This document shows, piece by piece, positions 33,842 through 43,055 of a DNA stretch of 64,000 nucleotides (position 1 is the first letter of the stretch; each line of letters starts with the position of its first letter). Where the stretch lies: positions 116,001 to 180,000 of the forward strand of contig NZ_JAEUAT010000012.1 of the NCBI RefSeq assembly GCF_019511525.1, written 5' to 3'. This DNA comes from Rhizobium cauense (GTDB lineage: Bacteria; Pseudomonadota; Alphaproteobacteria; Rhizobiales; Rhizobiaceae). A model generated the notes under the pieces. That model was not told the DNA's origin, searched no databases, and was given only the letters and a program-made list of their open reading frames with translations. A program made the position numbers and the translations under genes.

Positions 33842-33916
33842 GGAAGGAATGGAGGCAGGCATCGCCTGCCTCACCCTTTGTTGGCGAACCTCTGTTGCTG
33901 GACATCCCTTATTTCT

Positions 33917-34031
33917 CCGTCATTCCGGCCTAGGGCCGGAATCCAGCCCGCCGCGCGTCTGCGCGGCCAAGGAGTCTTTCGCGATCAAGGACTTGATCGC
34001 GCTGGATACCGGCACGAGGCCGGTATGACGG
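33917..34031. repeat. RIME-like rhizobial intergenic mosaic element
   Basis: About 115 bases of nested palindromes: ATTCCGGCC/GGCCGGAAT around 33922-33942, GCGATCAAG/CTTGATCGC near 33981-34000, ATACCGGC/GCCGGTAT near 34006-34026. The outer ends CCGTCAT and ATGACGG are inverted copies. Size and two-palindrome design match the RIME elements of Rhizobiaceae. It lies between two genes and interrupts none. Confidence 0.75.
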
Positions 34032-34088
34032 TGATGGGCATCTTGCTCTCGTCCAGGCATTCAGTCGAGTTGACGGCTTCGCCTGCCT

Positions 34089-35063
34089 CTATCCGTGCCG
34101 TGCCAGCGCCTCGGCAAAGATATCGGCGTCGACGTTGCCGCCCGAAGTGACGACGACGACGTTGTCCTCCTCAAGTTCATCGCCATGGAACAGGGCTGCG
34201 GCCAGTGCGACCGCGCCACCCGGTTCGACGACGATCTTCAGCCGGACGAAGGCGAGGGCCATGGCGCGAAGCGCTTCCTCGTCTGTTACAACGATGCCGG
34301 CGCCGGCGAGGCGCTGCAGGATCGGGAAGGTGATATTGCCGGGCTGCGGCGTGATGATCGCATCGCAGATGGAACCGGTCATCGCGGCGTTTCGCTCGAT
34401 CTTGCCTGACGCCAGCGATCGCGTGAAGTCGTCGAAGCCATCGGGTTCGCAGGGGCGTACTCGGAACGCCGGTGCGCTGGCTTCAAGCGCCAGGGCAATA
34501 CCCGATGAGAGACCGCCACCGCCGCAGGGGACCAGTACCTCGGCCGACTTGATGCCTTCCTCATCTGCCTGTTCGGCAATTTCGAGGCCCGTCGTGCCTT
34601 GGCCGGCGATCACCTGCGGTTCGTCGAAAGGCTTGATCAGAGTGAGCCCACGTGCCGCCGAAAGCTCCGCACCAATGGCGTCTCTGTCCTGTGTGGCGCG
34701 ATCGTAGAGGACGACTTCGGCACCGAGCGCGCGGGTGTTGGCAATCTTCAGCTTCGGGGCATCCGAGGGCATGATGATCACGGACGGAACACCATGCAGC
34801 TTGGCGGCGAGCGCAACGCCCTGTGCGTGGTTGCCTGACGAGAAGGCGATGACGCCGCGCGCACGGGTCGCAGGGTCAAGCGCGGAAACAGCCGACCAGC
34901 CGCCGCGGAACTTGAATGAGCCCGTGTGCTGCAGACATTCGGCCTTCACGAATACCCGCCGACCGGCAAGCTCGTCGATGAAGGGGGAAGAGAGAAGCGG
35001 CGTGCGGCGCGCATGTCCGCGCAGGCGGGCGCGGGCGGCGACGATCATTTCAATGCTGGCCAT
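34089..35063 (-). CDS. Threonine/serine dehydratase (PLP fold type II)
   Basis: 324 residues from ATG 35063; the frame is open a little further, but GAAAGAG lies just before this ATG. The PLP lysine is in TGSFKFRGG and the phosphate-binding loop is PCGGGGLSSG; SSGNHAQGVALAA is the family motif. There is no C-terminal ACT-like regulatory domain, so it is of the catabolic or serine-racemase-like short type rather than biosynthetic IlvA. It should deaminate L-threonine or L-serine to 2-oxo acids, though racemase or hydroxyaspartate activity is possible. Confidence 0.88.
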   Translation of the reverse strand: MASIEMIVAARARLRGHARRTPLLSSPFIDELAGRRVFVKAECLQHTGSFKFRGGWSAVSALDPATRARGVIAFSSGNHAQGVALAAKLHGVPSVIIMPSDAPKLKIANTRALGAEVVLYDRATQDRDAIGAELSAARGLTLIKPFDEPQVIAGQGTTGLEIAEQADEEGIKSAEVLVPCGGGGLSSGIALALEASAPAFRVRPCEPDGFDDFTRSLASGKIERNAAMTGSICDAIITPQPGNITFPILQRLAGAGIVVTDEEALRAMALAFVRLKIVVEPGGAVALAAALFHGDELEEDNVVVVTSGGNVDADIFAEALARHG

Positions 35064-35132
35064 GGAGACTCTTTCGAAAGACTGTACGCCCATGCATAGG
35101 GCCGCACGCGATACTTGTGAACGACGACTTTG

Positions 35133-36218
35133 TCACCGTGACACGAAAAGCGTCGGTCGTGTATCGCTTGTTTCGGGTTTATGGCGACCGCGCCGCCGGA
35201 ATTCCGTCGGGCTGGTGCCGGCAACGCGCAGGAACTCGCGATTGAAATTCGATTTGCTGATGAAGCCGCAATCGAACATCAGTCGCGTGATGGGCTCGTC
35301 CGTGTTCAAGAGCGCTTCGCGGGCCGCCCGGATGCGGTAGTCATTCACATATTGCGAGACGCTGACACCGTGAACGCGGTTGACCGCGACCGACACCCGC
35401 CTGGCCGGCAGGTTCATCTTTCGGGCGATGCGGCCGAGATTGAGGTCCGGATCGCGGTAGATCTGTCGCGACTGCATCAGGCCCTCGAGCGCGCGGGCGA
35501 TGGCATCGTCCTCCTGGCTAGGTGCCGGAGGAGCAGGTGGTTCAGCGGAGGTGGTTACCAGCGACTGGCTGCCACTCGCAATCGAGGCCGCGGTGCCGAG
35601 GATCAGAAGCGTAATGACGTTGCCGACCGCGACGATTGCCCCGGCGTGAATGCCGCCGCTTTGTTCGAGGTCGAGACTGATCGCGATATCGGCCGCAGCC
35701 GAGGCGATCAGTGCCACGCCGGTGATCACGAGGGAACGATAGGAAAGAAGTGCCCCGTCGAGGCGCGAGGAGACGAGGGCATCGGGGCCGTGGCGAGCCA
35801 GCCACAGGAGGGCCGCCCCGTAAGCGAGGAAGGTCGCTGTCACAGCCGGGCCGACCCCATCGCGCCAGAAGATCAAGAGTGCGACGATCAAGATACTCGG
35901 CAGGATATGCGGCCAGAAGCGGAGGAGCGATGCCTGGCCTTCCGCAGCGAGGTTACGAAAGCTGATCCAGGCGAGCGCTGCGATCCCTGTTGCGACGACG
36001 GGCTGGATCGGCAGGATGGCGATCACGTCGTAGCCCCAGCGGATGCCGATCAGGATCGATTGCAGGGCGTAGGCACCAATGAGCAACAGGAACGGGCGCT
36101 TCTCTTGCTCGGCCCAATCATTCTGGCGGACCATCCGCACAAGCAGGATAGCAAGCAGCAGGGCAACGACGAAGGGCAGCGGAACGAAGATCATGTGGCC
36201 AGGTCCGATGAGACGCAT
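35133..36218 (-). CDS. Membrane-anchored AraC-family regulator
   Basis: 361 residues. About six to seven hydrophobic helices fill residues 8-215 (VPLPFVVALLLAILLV, PFLLLIGAYALQSILI, LPSILIVALLIFW, VITGVALIASAAADIAI and others). A Pro-rich linker follows, then an AraC HTH pair at about 255-350 (NLGRIARKMNLPARRVSVAVNRVHG; LMFDCGFISKSNFNREF). It probably senses an envelope signal and binds DNA at the membrane. Divergent from the exported protein gene at 36354. The start lacks a clear ribosome site; MIFVPLPF eight residues in is an alternative. Confidence 0.85.
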   Translation of the reverse strand: MRLIGPGHMIFVPLPFVVALLLAILLVRMVRQNDWAEQEKRPFLLLIGAYALQSILIGIRWGYDVIAILPIQPVVATGIAALAWISFRNLAAEGQASLLRFWPHILPSILIVALLIFWRDGVGPAVTATFLAYGAALLWLARHGPDALVSSRLDGALLSYRSLVITGVALIASAAADIAISLDLEQSGGIHAGAIVAVGNVITLLILGTAASIASGSQSLVTTSAEPPAPPAPSQEDDAIARALEGLMQSRQIYRDPDLNLGRIARKMNLPARRVSVAVNRVHGVSVSQYVNDYRIRAAREALLNTDEPITRLMFDCGFISKSNFNREFLRVAGTSPTEFRRRGRHKPETSDTRPTLFVSR

Positions 36219-36353
36219 TCAATAACTGCACCAGTATGGCCTTGATCGCAATCGCGGGCGACCCGGATCACGATCGAGGTCTCGATACAGTGTTCGATCC
36301 TCCACCTTGAACGCAGTCGCCAGCCGATGGCCGGCCTGTTCAAGGAGAAACCC

Positions 36354-37061
36354 ATGACACTGATCCTTTTCATTCCCGCATTCATCCTGACACTCGCTTC
36401 CGCCTTCGCGGATGTTCGCGCGACCGGCGAGACGCTTGATATTTCCTCTGTCCGCTCCGTCGTCATCAGCGGGGATGCGAGCGATATAAGGCTCACAACG
36501 CGCGGTGCAGGGCCATACAGGGCGATCACCAGCGCGCGACGCGGCGGCTGGTTCTCGTCGTGGTATTCCAGCTGGTTCTTCAACGGTTGCCGCGACCGAA
36601 GCGCGATGCGTATCGACGGGGCGGTTCTGAAAATCCAGGTGATGCAAACGTCATGGACAGATCTCTCGGACTGCACGCCCGAGGTTTCGGCCAATCTGGC
36701 GCCGGGCACTATCGTGCGGATCGACCAGCAGGCGGTCAGAGCGCAGTTGGATGGCGATTTCGCCAGTGTCGCAATCGCCAGCAAGGCGGCCGATATTACC
36801 TTCGATGGCCACGCAACAGGGATCGATATCCTTGGTACCGCAGTTCGCGCTCAGCTCCGCTACGACACTATCCGGCAGGACGAGACAGTCAGCATCACGG
36901 CACAGTCATTGCAGGCCGATCTCAACTTCGGAAGCGGCGTACCGCTGGATTACTCGGTGATCGCCAAGGCTTCCTACGTCGATAGTCTGGAGCCGAGTGT
37001 ACCCGGCGCCAAACCGCGCGTCAGCATCAAGGGCGACTATGTCCACGCTCGCATCCGGTAA
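36354..37061 (+). CDS. Exported protein of unknown function (DUF4097-like beta-rich)
   Basis: 235 residues from ATG 36354, with AAGGAG six bases upstream. Signal peptide at about 1-20 (ILFIPAFILTLASAFA). The mature part is rich in short beta strands with a repeating pattern (SVRSVVISGDASDIRLTT; VAIASKAADITFDGHATGIDILG; SITAQSLQADLNFGSG), like the beta-helical DUF4097 proteins. Two Cys residues (FNGCRDRS, SDCTPEV) may form a disulfide. I do not recognise a specific family. It is probably controlled by the divergent membrane AraC regulator; its stop abuts that of the convergent ggt gene. Confidence 0.7.
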   Translation: MTLILFIPAFILTLASAFADVRATGETLDISSVRSVVISGDASDIRLTTRGAGPYRAITSARRGGWFSSWYSSWFFNGCRDRSAMRIDGAVLKIQVMQTSWTDLSDCTPEVSANLAPGTIVRIDQQAVRAQLDGDFASVAIASKAADITFDGHATGIDILGTAVRAQLRYDTIRQDETVSITAQSLQADLNFGSGVPLDYSVIAKASYVDSLEPSVPGAKPRVSIKGDYVHARIR

Positions 37062-38801
37062 TCAGTAGCCGCCGGCGGAGCCCTCGGTGGAGCGGCTGTC
37101 CATCGCGCCGTAATAGCGCGCACCGCCACCCTTTTCGATATCGGCGAGGCTCTTGCCGCCGACCAGGATGCCGGCGGCCTGTCCCCATTGTGGCGGGCCG
37201 CTGCCGTCATCAAGCGTGTGCCCCATGCCGATCAATGCCCGGATCGTATCGGGCGAGAGCGCGTAGGGCTCGAGATAGATCTTGTCCGGCTGCCACTGGT
37301 GGTGGATGCGCGGGGCGTTAACCGCCTGACTGATGTCCATGCCGAAATCGATGACATTCAGGATCGCTTCCAACGTGATCGTAATGATGCGCGAACCACC
37401 GGGGCTGCCGATCACCATGAAGGGCTTGCCGTCCTTGGTCACGATCGTCGGGCTCATCGAGGAAAGCGGCGTCTTCTTTGGCGCAATCGCATTGGCTTCG
37501 CCCTGCACGAGACCGTAAAGGTTCGGCACGCCGGGCTTCGAGGTGAAATCGTCCATCTCGTTGTTGAGCAGGATCCCCGTACCGGGGGCGACGACGGCTG
37601 CGCCGAAATTGCCGTTCAGCGTGTAAGTGACGGCGACGGCGTTTCCTTCATTGTCGATGATCGAATAATGCGTGGTCTCAACGCTTTCCTTGACGCCGAG
37701 AGGCTGCAGGTTGGCAGACGTGCCCGATTTATAAGGATCGATCTTGGCGCGGATCGCCTTGGCGTAGCCCTTGTCGAGCAATGTCGAGAGGGGGTTGTCG
37801 ACAAAATCAGGGTCGCCAAGGGCGGCGTTGCGGTCGACATAGGCGTAACGCATTGCCTCGACCATCAGGTGCACTGTCTCGGCCGAACCGTAGCCGAGGA
37901 AGGACAGCGGGTAGTCTTCCAGCACGTTGAGGATTTCGCAGATGATGACACCGCCCGAGGAGGGCGGAGGTGAAGAGATGATGTCGTAGCCGCGATAATT
38001 GCATTCGATCGGTTTCAGCTCACGCACCGCATATTGTTCGAAATCCTCCTTGGCAAGAATGCCGCCTTTCTCCTGGCTCGCCTTGACGATCGCGTCCGCC
38101 GGCATGTCCTTGTAGAAGGCGTCGGGGCCCTTGTCGGCGATGCTGGAAAGAACGGTGGCAAGGTCGGGTTGCACGAGCTTTTCGCCAACGGCGAAAGGTT
38201 TGCCCTCGGCCTTCAGAAAGATCTTTGCCGCGGCCTCGTCCTTGGCGAGTCGCTTTGCGCTCCCGCCAATACTGGCGACGTCGCCCTGTTCCAGCGTGAA
38301 GCCTTCCTTGGCGTAGCGGATGGCCGGTGCCAGCAGATCCTGTCGCGACTTGGTGCCATATTTCTCGCGCGCCATCTCGAAGCCCTTCACGGAGCCGGGC
38401 ACGCCGACGGCGAGATAGCCGTCGAGGCTGGCGCGAGGGACGATGTCGCCCTTGGCATCGAGATACATGGTCTTGGTAGCGGCGAGCGGCGCGCGCTCGC
38501 GGAAATCGAGAAATGTCGTCTTGCCGTCCTTCAAGCGGATGGTCATGAAGCCGCCGCCGCCGATATTGCCGGCCGCAGGGTAGACTACGGCAAGCGCGTA
38601 GCCGACCGCGACAGCAGCGTCGACGGCGTTGCCGCCGCTCTTCAGCACTTCGACACCGACATCGGTCGCCAGATGCTGTGCGGTCACGACCATGCCGTGC
38701 TCGGCTTCAACCGGCGCGGGCGAGGCGGCGATTGCCGGCGACGCAAGGGCAAGCGACAGCGCGGCGACAACGGCAAGCATTCTATTGCGGGGGTGATCCA
38801 T
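37062..38801 (-). CDS. ggt: Gamma-glutamyltransferase
   Basis: 579 residues from ATG 38801, with GAGGGACGTC upstream; further in-frame upstream sequence is noncoding. Signal peptide at 1-25 (RMLAVVAALSLALASPAIAA), so periplasmic. The precursor self-cleaves before the conserved Thr in ETTHYSIIDNEGNAV (about residue 395), giving large and small subunits. The substrate loop SPGGSRIITI and the acidic YPAAGNIGGGGFM region are intact. It transfers or hydrolyses gamma-glutamyl groups of glutathione. Confidence 0.95.
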   Translation of the reverse strand: MDHPRNRMLAVVAALSLALASPAIAASPAPVEAEHGMVVTAQHLATDVGVEVLKSGGNAVDAAVAVGYALAVVYPAAGNIGGGGFMTIRLKDGKTTFLDFRERAPLAATKTMYLDAKGDIVPRASLDGYLAVGVPGSVKGFEMAREKYGTKSRQDLLAPAIRYAKEGFTLEQGDVASIGGSAKRLAKDEAAAKIFLKAEGKPFAVGEKLVQPDLATVLSSIADKGPDAFYKDMPADAIVKASQEKGGILAKEDFEQYAVRELKPIECNYRGYDIISSPPPSSGGVIICEILNVLEDYPLSFLGYGSAETVHLMVEAMRYAYVDRNAALGDPDFVDNPLSTLLDKGYAKAIRAKIDPYKSGTSANLQPLGVKESVETTHYSIIDNEGNAVAVTYTLNGNFGAAVVAPGTGILLNNEMDDFTSKPGVPNLYGLVQGEANAIAPKKTPLSSMSPTIVTKDGKPFMVIGSPGGSRIITITLEAILNVIDFGMDISQAVNAPRIHHQWQPDKIYLEPYALSPDTIRALIGMGHTLDDGSGPPQWGQAAGILVGGKSLADIEKGGGARYYGAMDSRSTEGSAGGY

Positions 38802-38892
38802 GACGTCCCTCAAACCATGATGTCCGAGGGATATGGGACGCGGCCTGCGTTCGACAATGAGCCGTGCGACGGCATATCCGGTCGCAGTGAGG

Positions 38893-39966
38893 TCAGTTTC
38901 TTGTCGCGACCGGTGGTGCCAGTCCGGCCGGGTGGCCGAAGGGTGCTGCAATGTCAGGTGGCAGCACGGGTTGTTCATTCACCAGCCGGCACTCGGCTTG
39001 ACGCGCGGCGGCCTGGAGATCGCGGGGCACCCCACTGATTTTTTCCAGTGCTGCGATGGCAACGTCGGTGACCACGTAGTCCGGCTTGTGACCAAGGCCG
39101 CGAATCTTCACCAGTTCAGAGTCGGGGATATCCCGGGCCAGTCCTTGCGAGTGAAGGTGCTCCCAAACGATGGCATCGCTATCGCCGGTGATGATGACTG
39201 TCGGGGCGCTGATGCTGGAATACTGCGGCGAGTGGATTTTGACGTAGTCCAACAGGCGGAGACAATCGACGGCGTTGTAATGGAACGTTTGTGGGCGCAG
39301 CACGAGGGTAGGGCCAGTCCTGGTTACATAGTCCTTGGGGCGCGGATTGGGTCGGAAGATATTCTGTGTCGCCTGCTCCACGCGCCGCAGACCAAGCGGC
39401 ACGACGACGGCGTGGTTGAAGAGCCAGCCAACGATCGGCATCGCCGAAAGATGATAGTACCAATCGAGGCCGCCAGGCCAGGGATGCGTCGCCGGAGCGA
39501 GAAACAGCAGTCCCGCGGTCATGTCGGGATGCCGGACCCCGAAGGCGGCGGCAATAGCGCCGCCGAAGGAATGGCCGACGATGATCGCCCGCTTGATCCC
39601 GCGCCTTTCCATGAGCTTAGCGATCGCGTCCGCCTGCCCGGACGGGAGGGCATTCTCGGGGCCGCCGCGTTCGGAATAGCCGTGCCCCGGTCGGTCGACG
39701 AAAAGCATTTCCGCACGGCCCTCCAAGGGATGCAGGAACGCGCCGACCTGATCCAACAGATTGCCGGCCGCGCCATGGATAAACACGAGCGGCGGCAGAT
39801 CGGCTGATTTGGGACGAGGGACGTGAACGGCGTTCATCCGGTAGCCGCCTATATCCGTGAGTTGACCGATGTTGGGGTGCTTTGCCTCGAACTGCCGTCC
39901 CTTATAGGTGGAGTAGGCAATGGCAGCGGCTAGAGGAGCAAGGAAAACGGAAGCTTCGGCAAGCAT
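38893..39966 (-). CDS. Alpha/beta hydrolase
   Basis: 357 residues from ATG 39966 (a GTG at 39987 is an alternative). The N-terminal hydrophobic stretch ASVFLAPLAAAIAYS looks like a membrane anchor. Oxyanion region VFIHGAAGN, nucleophile elbow GHSFGG (Ser near 145), acid Asp in VIITGDSDAIV and His in RGLGHKPDYVV complete the triad. The substrate is unknown. It reads in the same direction as ggt, 91 bases upstream of it. Confidence 0.87.
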   Translation of the reverse strand: MLAEASVFLAPLAAAIAYSTYKGRQFEAKHPNIGQLTDIGGYRMNAVHVPRPKSADLPPLVFIHGAAGNLLDQVGAFLHPLEGRAEMLFVDRPGHGYSERGGPENALPSGQADAIAKLMERRGIKRAIIVGHSFGGAIAAAFGVRHPDMTAGLLFLAPATHPWPGGLDWYYHLSAMPIVGWLFNHAVVVPLGLRRVEQATQNIFRPNPRPKDYVTRTGPTLVLRPQTFHYNAVDCLRLLDYVKIHSPQYSSISAPTVIITGDSDAIVWEHLHSQGLARDIPDSELVKIRGLGHKPDYVVTDVAIAALEKISGVPRDLQAAARQAECRLVNEQPVLPPDIAAPFGHPAGLAPPVATRN

Positions 39967-40031
39967 GGAAATATCTGCTGAAAACACCTGACTGGTGCGT
40001 AAGATTGGGCAGTGGAGTTGACCGTCAAGGA

Positions 40032-40646
40032 TCAGGTGCGGCTGCCAGCCAGCTTTTCGGAAAGTGTATTCATCTGTTCCTGTGCGCTTCGGTTGGCCGG
40101 ATAGATATCCAGGAACCGCTCCCAGGCTTTCAGTGCCAGCTGGTCATTGCCCGATTCGGTGAGAATGGCGGCCATGCCCGACAGGGCGCCGAAATGGCGC
40201 GGCTCCAGATCGAGCACGTGCTCGATGTCCGACATCGACTTGCGATAGCTGCCGTTTGCGTAATTGAGCGTCGCCCGGCGATTCCAGCTTTCCGCGTAAT
40301 CCGGCTTCAGCGCAATCGCCTGATCGAGAAAGTCGAGTGCGGCTACGGTGCGTTTGTCCTCAATCGCCTTGTCAGCCCATTGCATCAGGAGATTGACGGT
40401 AGCGCTTCCCGAGTCGTTCCACGCACCACGAATCTCGTTGGCAATGCCGCTCGCCTTGTCTGGATCACGCTCGCGTTTCAGCTGCGCGTAGAGCTGATCC
40501 AAATGCTGCTTCGGTGACAGGCTTGCGTCCGGCTGCTCGACAATAACTTCCTTCTCTGCGGCAACGGCAGGAGAAATAGGCGAGAACAGGAAAAGGGACA
40601 GCGGCAGCGCCGCGCAGGTCATAGCAAAAAAGCGCATGGCGGGCAT
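40032..40646 (-). CDS. Periplasmic TPR-repeat protein
   Basis: 204 residues from ATG 40646, with ATG 40637 as alternative. Signal peptide (FFAMTCAALPLSLFLFSPISPAVAA) with cleavage near residue 30. About three tetratricopeptide-like repeats at 75-195 (AALDFLDQAIALKPDYAESWNRRA; YRKSMSDIEHVLDLEP; ALKAWERFLDIYPANRSA). The function of such proteins is protein-protein contact; the partner is unknown. The rpmJ terminator overlaps the translation start. Confidence 0.8.
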   Translation of the reverse strand: MPAMRFFAMTCAALPLSLFLFSPISPAVAAEKEVIVEQPDASLSPKQHLDQLYAQLKRERDPDKASGIANEIRGAWNDSGSATVNLLMQWADKAIEDKRTVAALDFLDQAIALKPDYAESWNRRATLNYANGSYRKSMSDIEHVLDLEPRHFGALSGMAAILTESGNDQLALKAWERFLDIYPANRSAQEQMNTLSEKLAGSRT

Positions 40647-40659
40647 AGTAGCCCGCCAT
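40626..40659 (-). terminator. Intrinsic terminator downstream of rpmJ
   Basis: The minus strand pairs ATGGCGGGC (40659-40651) with GCCCGCCAT (40644-40636) around a 6-nt loop, followed by GCGC and TTTTTT (40631-40626). The hairpin contains or abuts both candidate start codons of the TPR gene. Confidence 0.75.
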
Positions 40660-40748
40660 TGCTGAAGATCAAAGCAATTTGATTTGATTGCCAAAGCAAT
40701 CCCCGGACAGGCACGCCAAAAGCGCGCGAACCGTCCAGGCGTGCTATA

Positions 40749-40874
40749 TCAGCCCTGACGAGCCTTGTAGCGCGGGTTCTGCTTGTTGATGATGTAGATG
40801 CGGCCCTTGCGGCGAACCAGGCGGTTGTCACGATGACGAGCCTTGAGCGACTTGAGCGAATTCTTGATCTTCAT
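40749..40874 (-). CDS. rpmJ: 50S ribosomal protein L36
   Basis: 41 residues: MKIKNSLKSLKARH at the start and NPRYKARQG at the end. This is the zinc-free type of L36: the Cys/His residues of the classic 37-38-residue form are absent and RRKGRIYIINK takes their place. Too short for default gene finding in some pipelines. Single gene with a terminator at 40626-40659. Confidence 0.95.
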   Translation of the reverse strand: MKIKNSLKSLKARHRDNRLVRRKGRIYIINKQNPRYKARQG

Positions 40875-40930
40875 TGTTTTGATCCGCGATGTTTGAGGGG
40901 GAATTCACATTCGCCCGTAACTATTACATT

Positions 40931-40953
40931 CAAAAGCGCGCTCAGGGCGCGCT
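40931..40953 (-). terminator. Likely terminator downstream of purK
   Basis: The minus-strand AGCGCGC (40953-40947) and GCGCGCT (40941-40935) arms have a 5-base loop and are followed by TTTTG. It is 85 bases after the purK stop and just upstream of rpmJ, so the two are separate units. Confidence 0.6.
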
Positions 40954-41038
40954 CTTCAGGTTGGGCGTGCAGATAACCCGGCGGCTTGGCTGTGTCAACC
41001 ACATGACGGAGTTTTTCCCATGGCCGGGGCGGCTTTTA

Positions 41039-42115
41039 TCAGGGAAAAACCGGCAATTTCGTGGTCAACGTTGTGACATGTCCCATCTTGCGGCCGGGGC
41101 GGGATTCCGTCTTCCCATAGAGATGAACGAGCGTGTCCGGCCGCCGCAGCCAGTCCGGCAGTGCCAGAATATCGTCGCCGATGAGGTTCTGCATCACGCA
41201 GTCCGAGTGGCGGTCCGCATTGCCGAGAGGCAGGCCGGCAACCGCTCGGATATGCTGCTCGAATTGCGAGACGACGCAGGCGGCTTCGGTCCAGTGACCG
41301 GAGTTGTGGACACGCGGCGCCATTTCATTGGCGATCAGGCTGCCGTCGGCAAGTACGAAGAATTCGATGCCTATGACGCCGACATAACCGAGCGCGGCAA
41401 GAATCTTCTCGGCGGCTCCCCGGGCGGCGGCTGAGGTTTCCGCGGAGATGGAAGCCGGAACCGTCGACGTGTGCAGGATGCCATCGCGATGAACGTTTTC
41501 GGCAGGGTCGTAGCAGACGACAGTGCCGTCGGTCGCGCGCGCCGCGATGATCGAGATCTCGCGTTCGAAGGAAACGAAACTTTCGAGTATCAGGGGGACG
41601 CCGCCAAGCGCTGCAAAGGCGCCGTCCGGTCTGTCAGCTGCGGAGCGGAACACCTTCTGGCCCTTGCCGTCATAACCAAGACGACGGGTCTTGAGGACGC
41701 CCTGGCCGCCGAAGTCTTTCAGCGCGGCTTCGAGATCGGTTTGGCTGTCTACTGCGTGGAAGCCAGCCGTCGGAATACCGCATCCGTTGATGAAACGCTT
41801 CTCGACGAGCCTGTCCTGCGCAGCCTCCAGTGCCTTGGGCGGCGGGTAGACCGGCACTTTGCGTGCAAGGCTTTCGGCGGCCGATACCGGGACGTTCTCG
41901 AATTCGTAGGTGATGACGTCGCAAGCCTTCGCAAGCTCGGCCAGCGCGGCGGGATCGTCGTACGCGGCTGCAACCTGGTCATTGGCGACCTGAGCGGCCG
42001 GACAGTCGGCCTGCGGTTCCAGGACGACGGTTCGGAAGTTCAGCCGTGCGGCGGCCATGGCAAGCATGCGGCCAAGCTGACCGCCGCCGATAATGCCGAT
42101 TGTTGTTACAGTCAT
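41039..42115 (-). CDS. purK: N5-carboxyaminoimidazole ribonucleotide synthase
   Basis: 358 residues. ATP-grasp enzyme of purine synthesis that carboxylates AIR to N5-CAIR with bicarbonate. GIIGGGQLGRMLAMAA at the N-terminus, YEFENVP near 75, TRRLGYDGKGQ near 150 and EMAPRVHNSGHWT near 265 are diagnostic. The start overlaps the purE stop by 4 bases (ATGA). Confidence 0.97.
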   Translation of the reverse strand: MTVTTIGIIGGGQLGRMLAMAAARLNFRTVVLEPQADCPAAQVANDQVAAAYDDPAALAELAKACDVITYEFENVPVSAAESLARKVPVYPPPKALEAAQDRLVEKRFINGCGIPTAGFHAVDSQTDLEAALKDFGGQGVLKTRRLGYDGKGQKVFRSAADRPDGAFAALGGVPLILESFVSFEREISIIAARATDGTVVCYDPAENVHRDGILHTSTVPASISAETSAAARGAAEKILAALGYVGVIGIEFFVLADGSLIANEMAPRVHNSGHWTEAACVVSQFEQHIRAVAGLPLGNADRHSDCVMQNLIGDDILALPDWLRRPDTLVHLYGKTESRPGRKMGHVTTLTTKLPVFP

Positions 42116-42606
42116 AGGTCGTCCATTGGATACTCGGCAACGGCGGCACTCTGGCGCTCGCGCCATTCGTCAAGCCGATCGGCAATCTCCTCATCCGACA
42201 ATGCCAGCACCGCGGCCGCCAAAAGGGCTGCGTTGATCGCGCCTGCCTTGCCGATGGCAAGCGTGCCGACCGGGATGCCGCCCGGCATCTGGACGATGGA
42301 AAGAAGGCTGTCCTGACCGGACAGCGCCTTGGATTGAACCGGGACACCAAACACGGGAAGCGGCGTCATGGCCGCGGCCATGCCCGGCAGATGAGCGGCC
42401 CCGCCGGCGCCGGCAATGATCACCTTGAAGCCCTCATCGCGCGCCGTCTTGGCGAAGTTCACCAGGCGGTCCGGCGTGCGATGGGCCGATATGATGCGCG
42501 CATCATAAGGGATTTCGAGCGCCTCCAGCGTATCGGCGGCGTTCTTCATGGTCTCCCAATCGGACTGGCTTCCCATGATGATGGCAACGGATGGTCTGTC
42601 TGTCAT
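42112..42606 (-). CDS. purE: N5-carboxyaminoimidazole ribonucleotide mutase
   Basis: 164 residues from ATG 42606. A GTG two codons earlier (42612) has GGGA at better spacing and is also possible. It converts N5-CAIR to CAIR. IIMGSQSDWETM and SAHRTPDRL are the class I PurE signatures, with GAGGAAHLPGM following. Coupled to purK. The DUF465 gene ends 16 bases upstream, so the three form one operon. Confidence 0.97.
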   Translation of the reverse strand: MTDRPSVAIIMGSQSDWETMKNAADTLEALEIPYDARIISAHRTPDRLVNFAKTARDEGFKVIIAGAGGAAHLPGMAAAMTPLPVFGVPVQSKALSGQDSLLSIVQMPGGIPVGTLAIGKAGAINAALLAAAVLALSDEEIADRLDEWRERQSAAVAEYPMDDL

Positions 42607-42622
42607 CGTCACGGCATTCCCT

Positions 42623-42826
42623 TCAGGCGATGATGTCAGGGATGATCTGATCTTCAAGCTTCGTCAGCTTGTCCTTGATGACCAGTTTCTTCTTCTTCAT
42701 GCGCTGGATGCGCAATGCGTCACACCCGGTGGCAATCATGGCGTTGATGGCGGCATCGTAATCCTCGTGCTCCTGGCGCAGTCTTGCGACCATGAGCCTG
42801 ATTTCCGCCTGTTCCTGATCGGCCAT
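42623..42826 (-). CDS. DUF465/YdcH-family small protein
   Basis: 67 residues from ATG 42826, with GGGGA six bases upstream. One helical hairpin: EIRLMVARLRQEHEDYDAAI then ALRIQRMKKKKLVIKDKLTKLE, the lysine-rich DUF465 signature. Function unknown. First gene of the purEK transcript. Confidence 0.85.
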   Translation of the reverse strand: MADQEQAEIRLMVARLRQEHEDYDAAINAMIATGCDALRIQRMKKKKLVIKDKLTKLEDQIIPDIIA

Positions 42827-43055
42827 ATGCATTCCCCATGATCGTCTTCGGACATCGTCCGTTCTGCCGATGATTTCCGCAAGCTCCTATCACCAATTGG
42901 AAGTAACCGCCAGCCGCTGTTCGTCATGATTTTGCCACTTGTTCTCCTTGTTTTCACCTTCGACAAGCCTTCAAAAATGTGTCACAGTCGAAAGGTTGAC
43001 GCCTTGGATCTCCGGCGGTGTTGGCCGGGGAGAGGTAAGAGGAAGGAAGGGTCAA

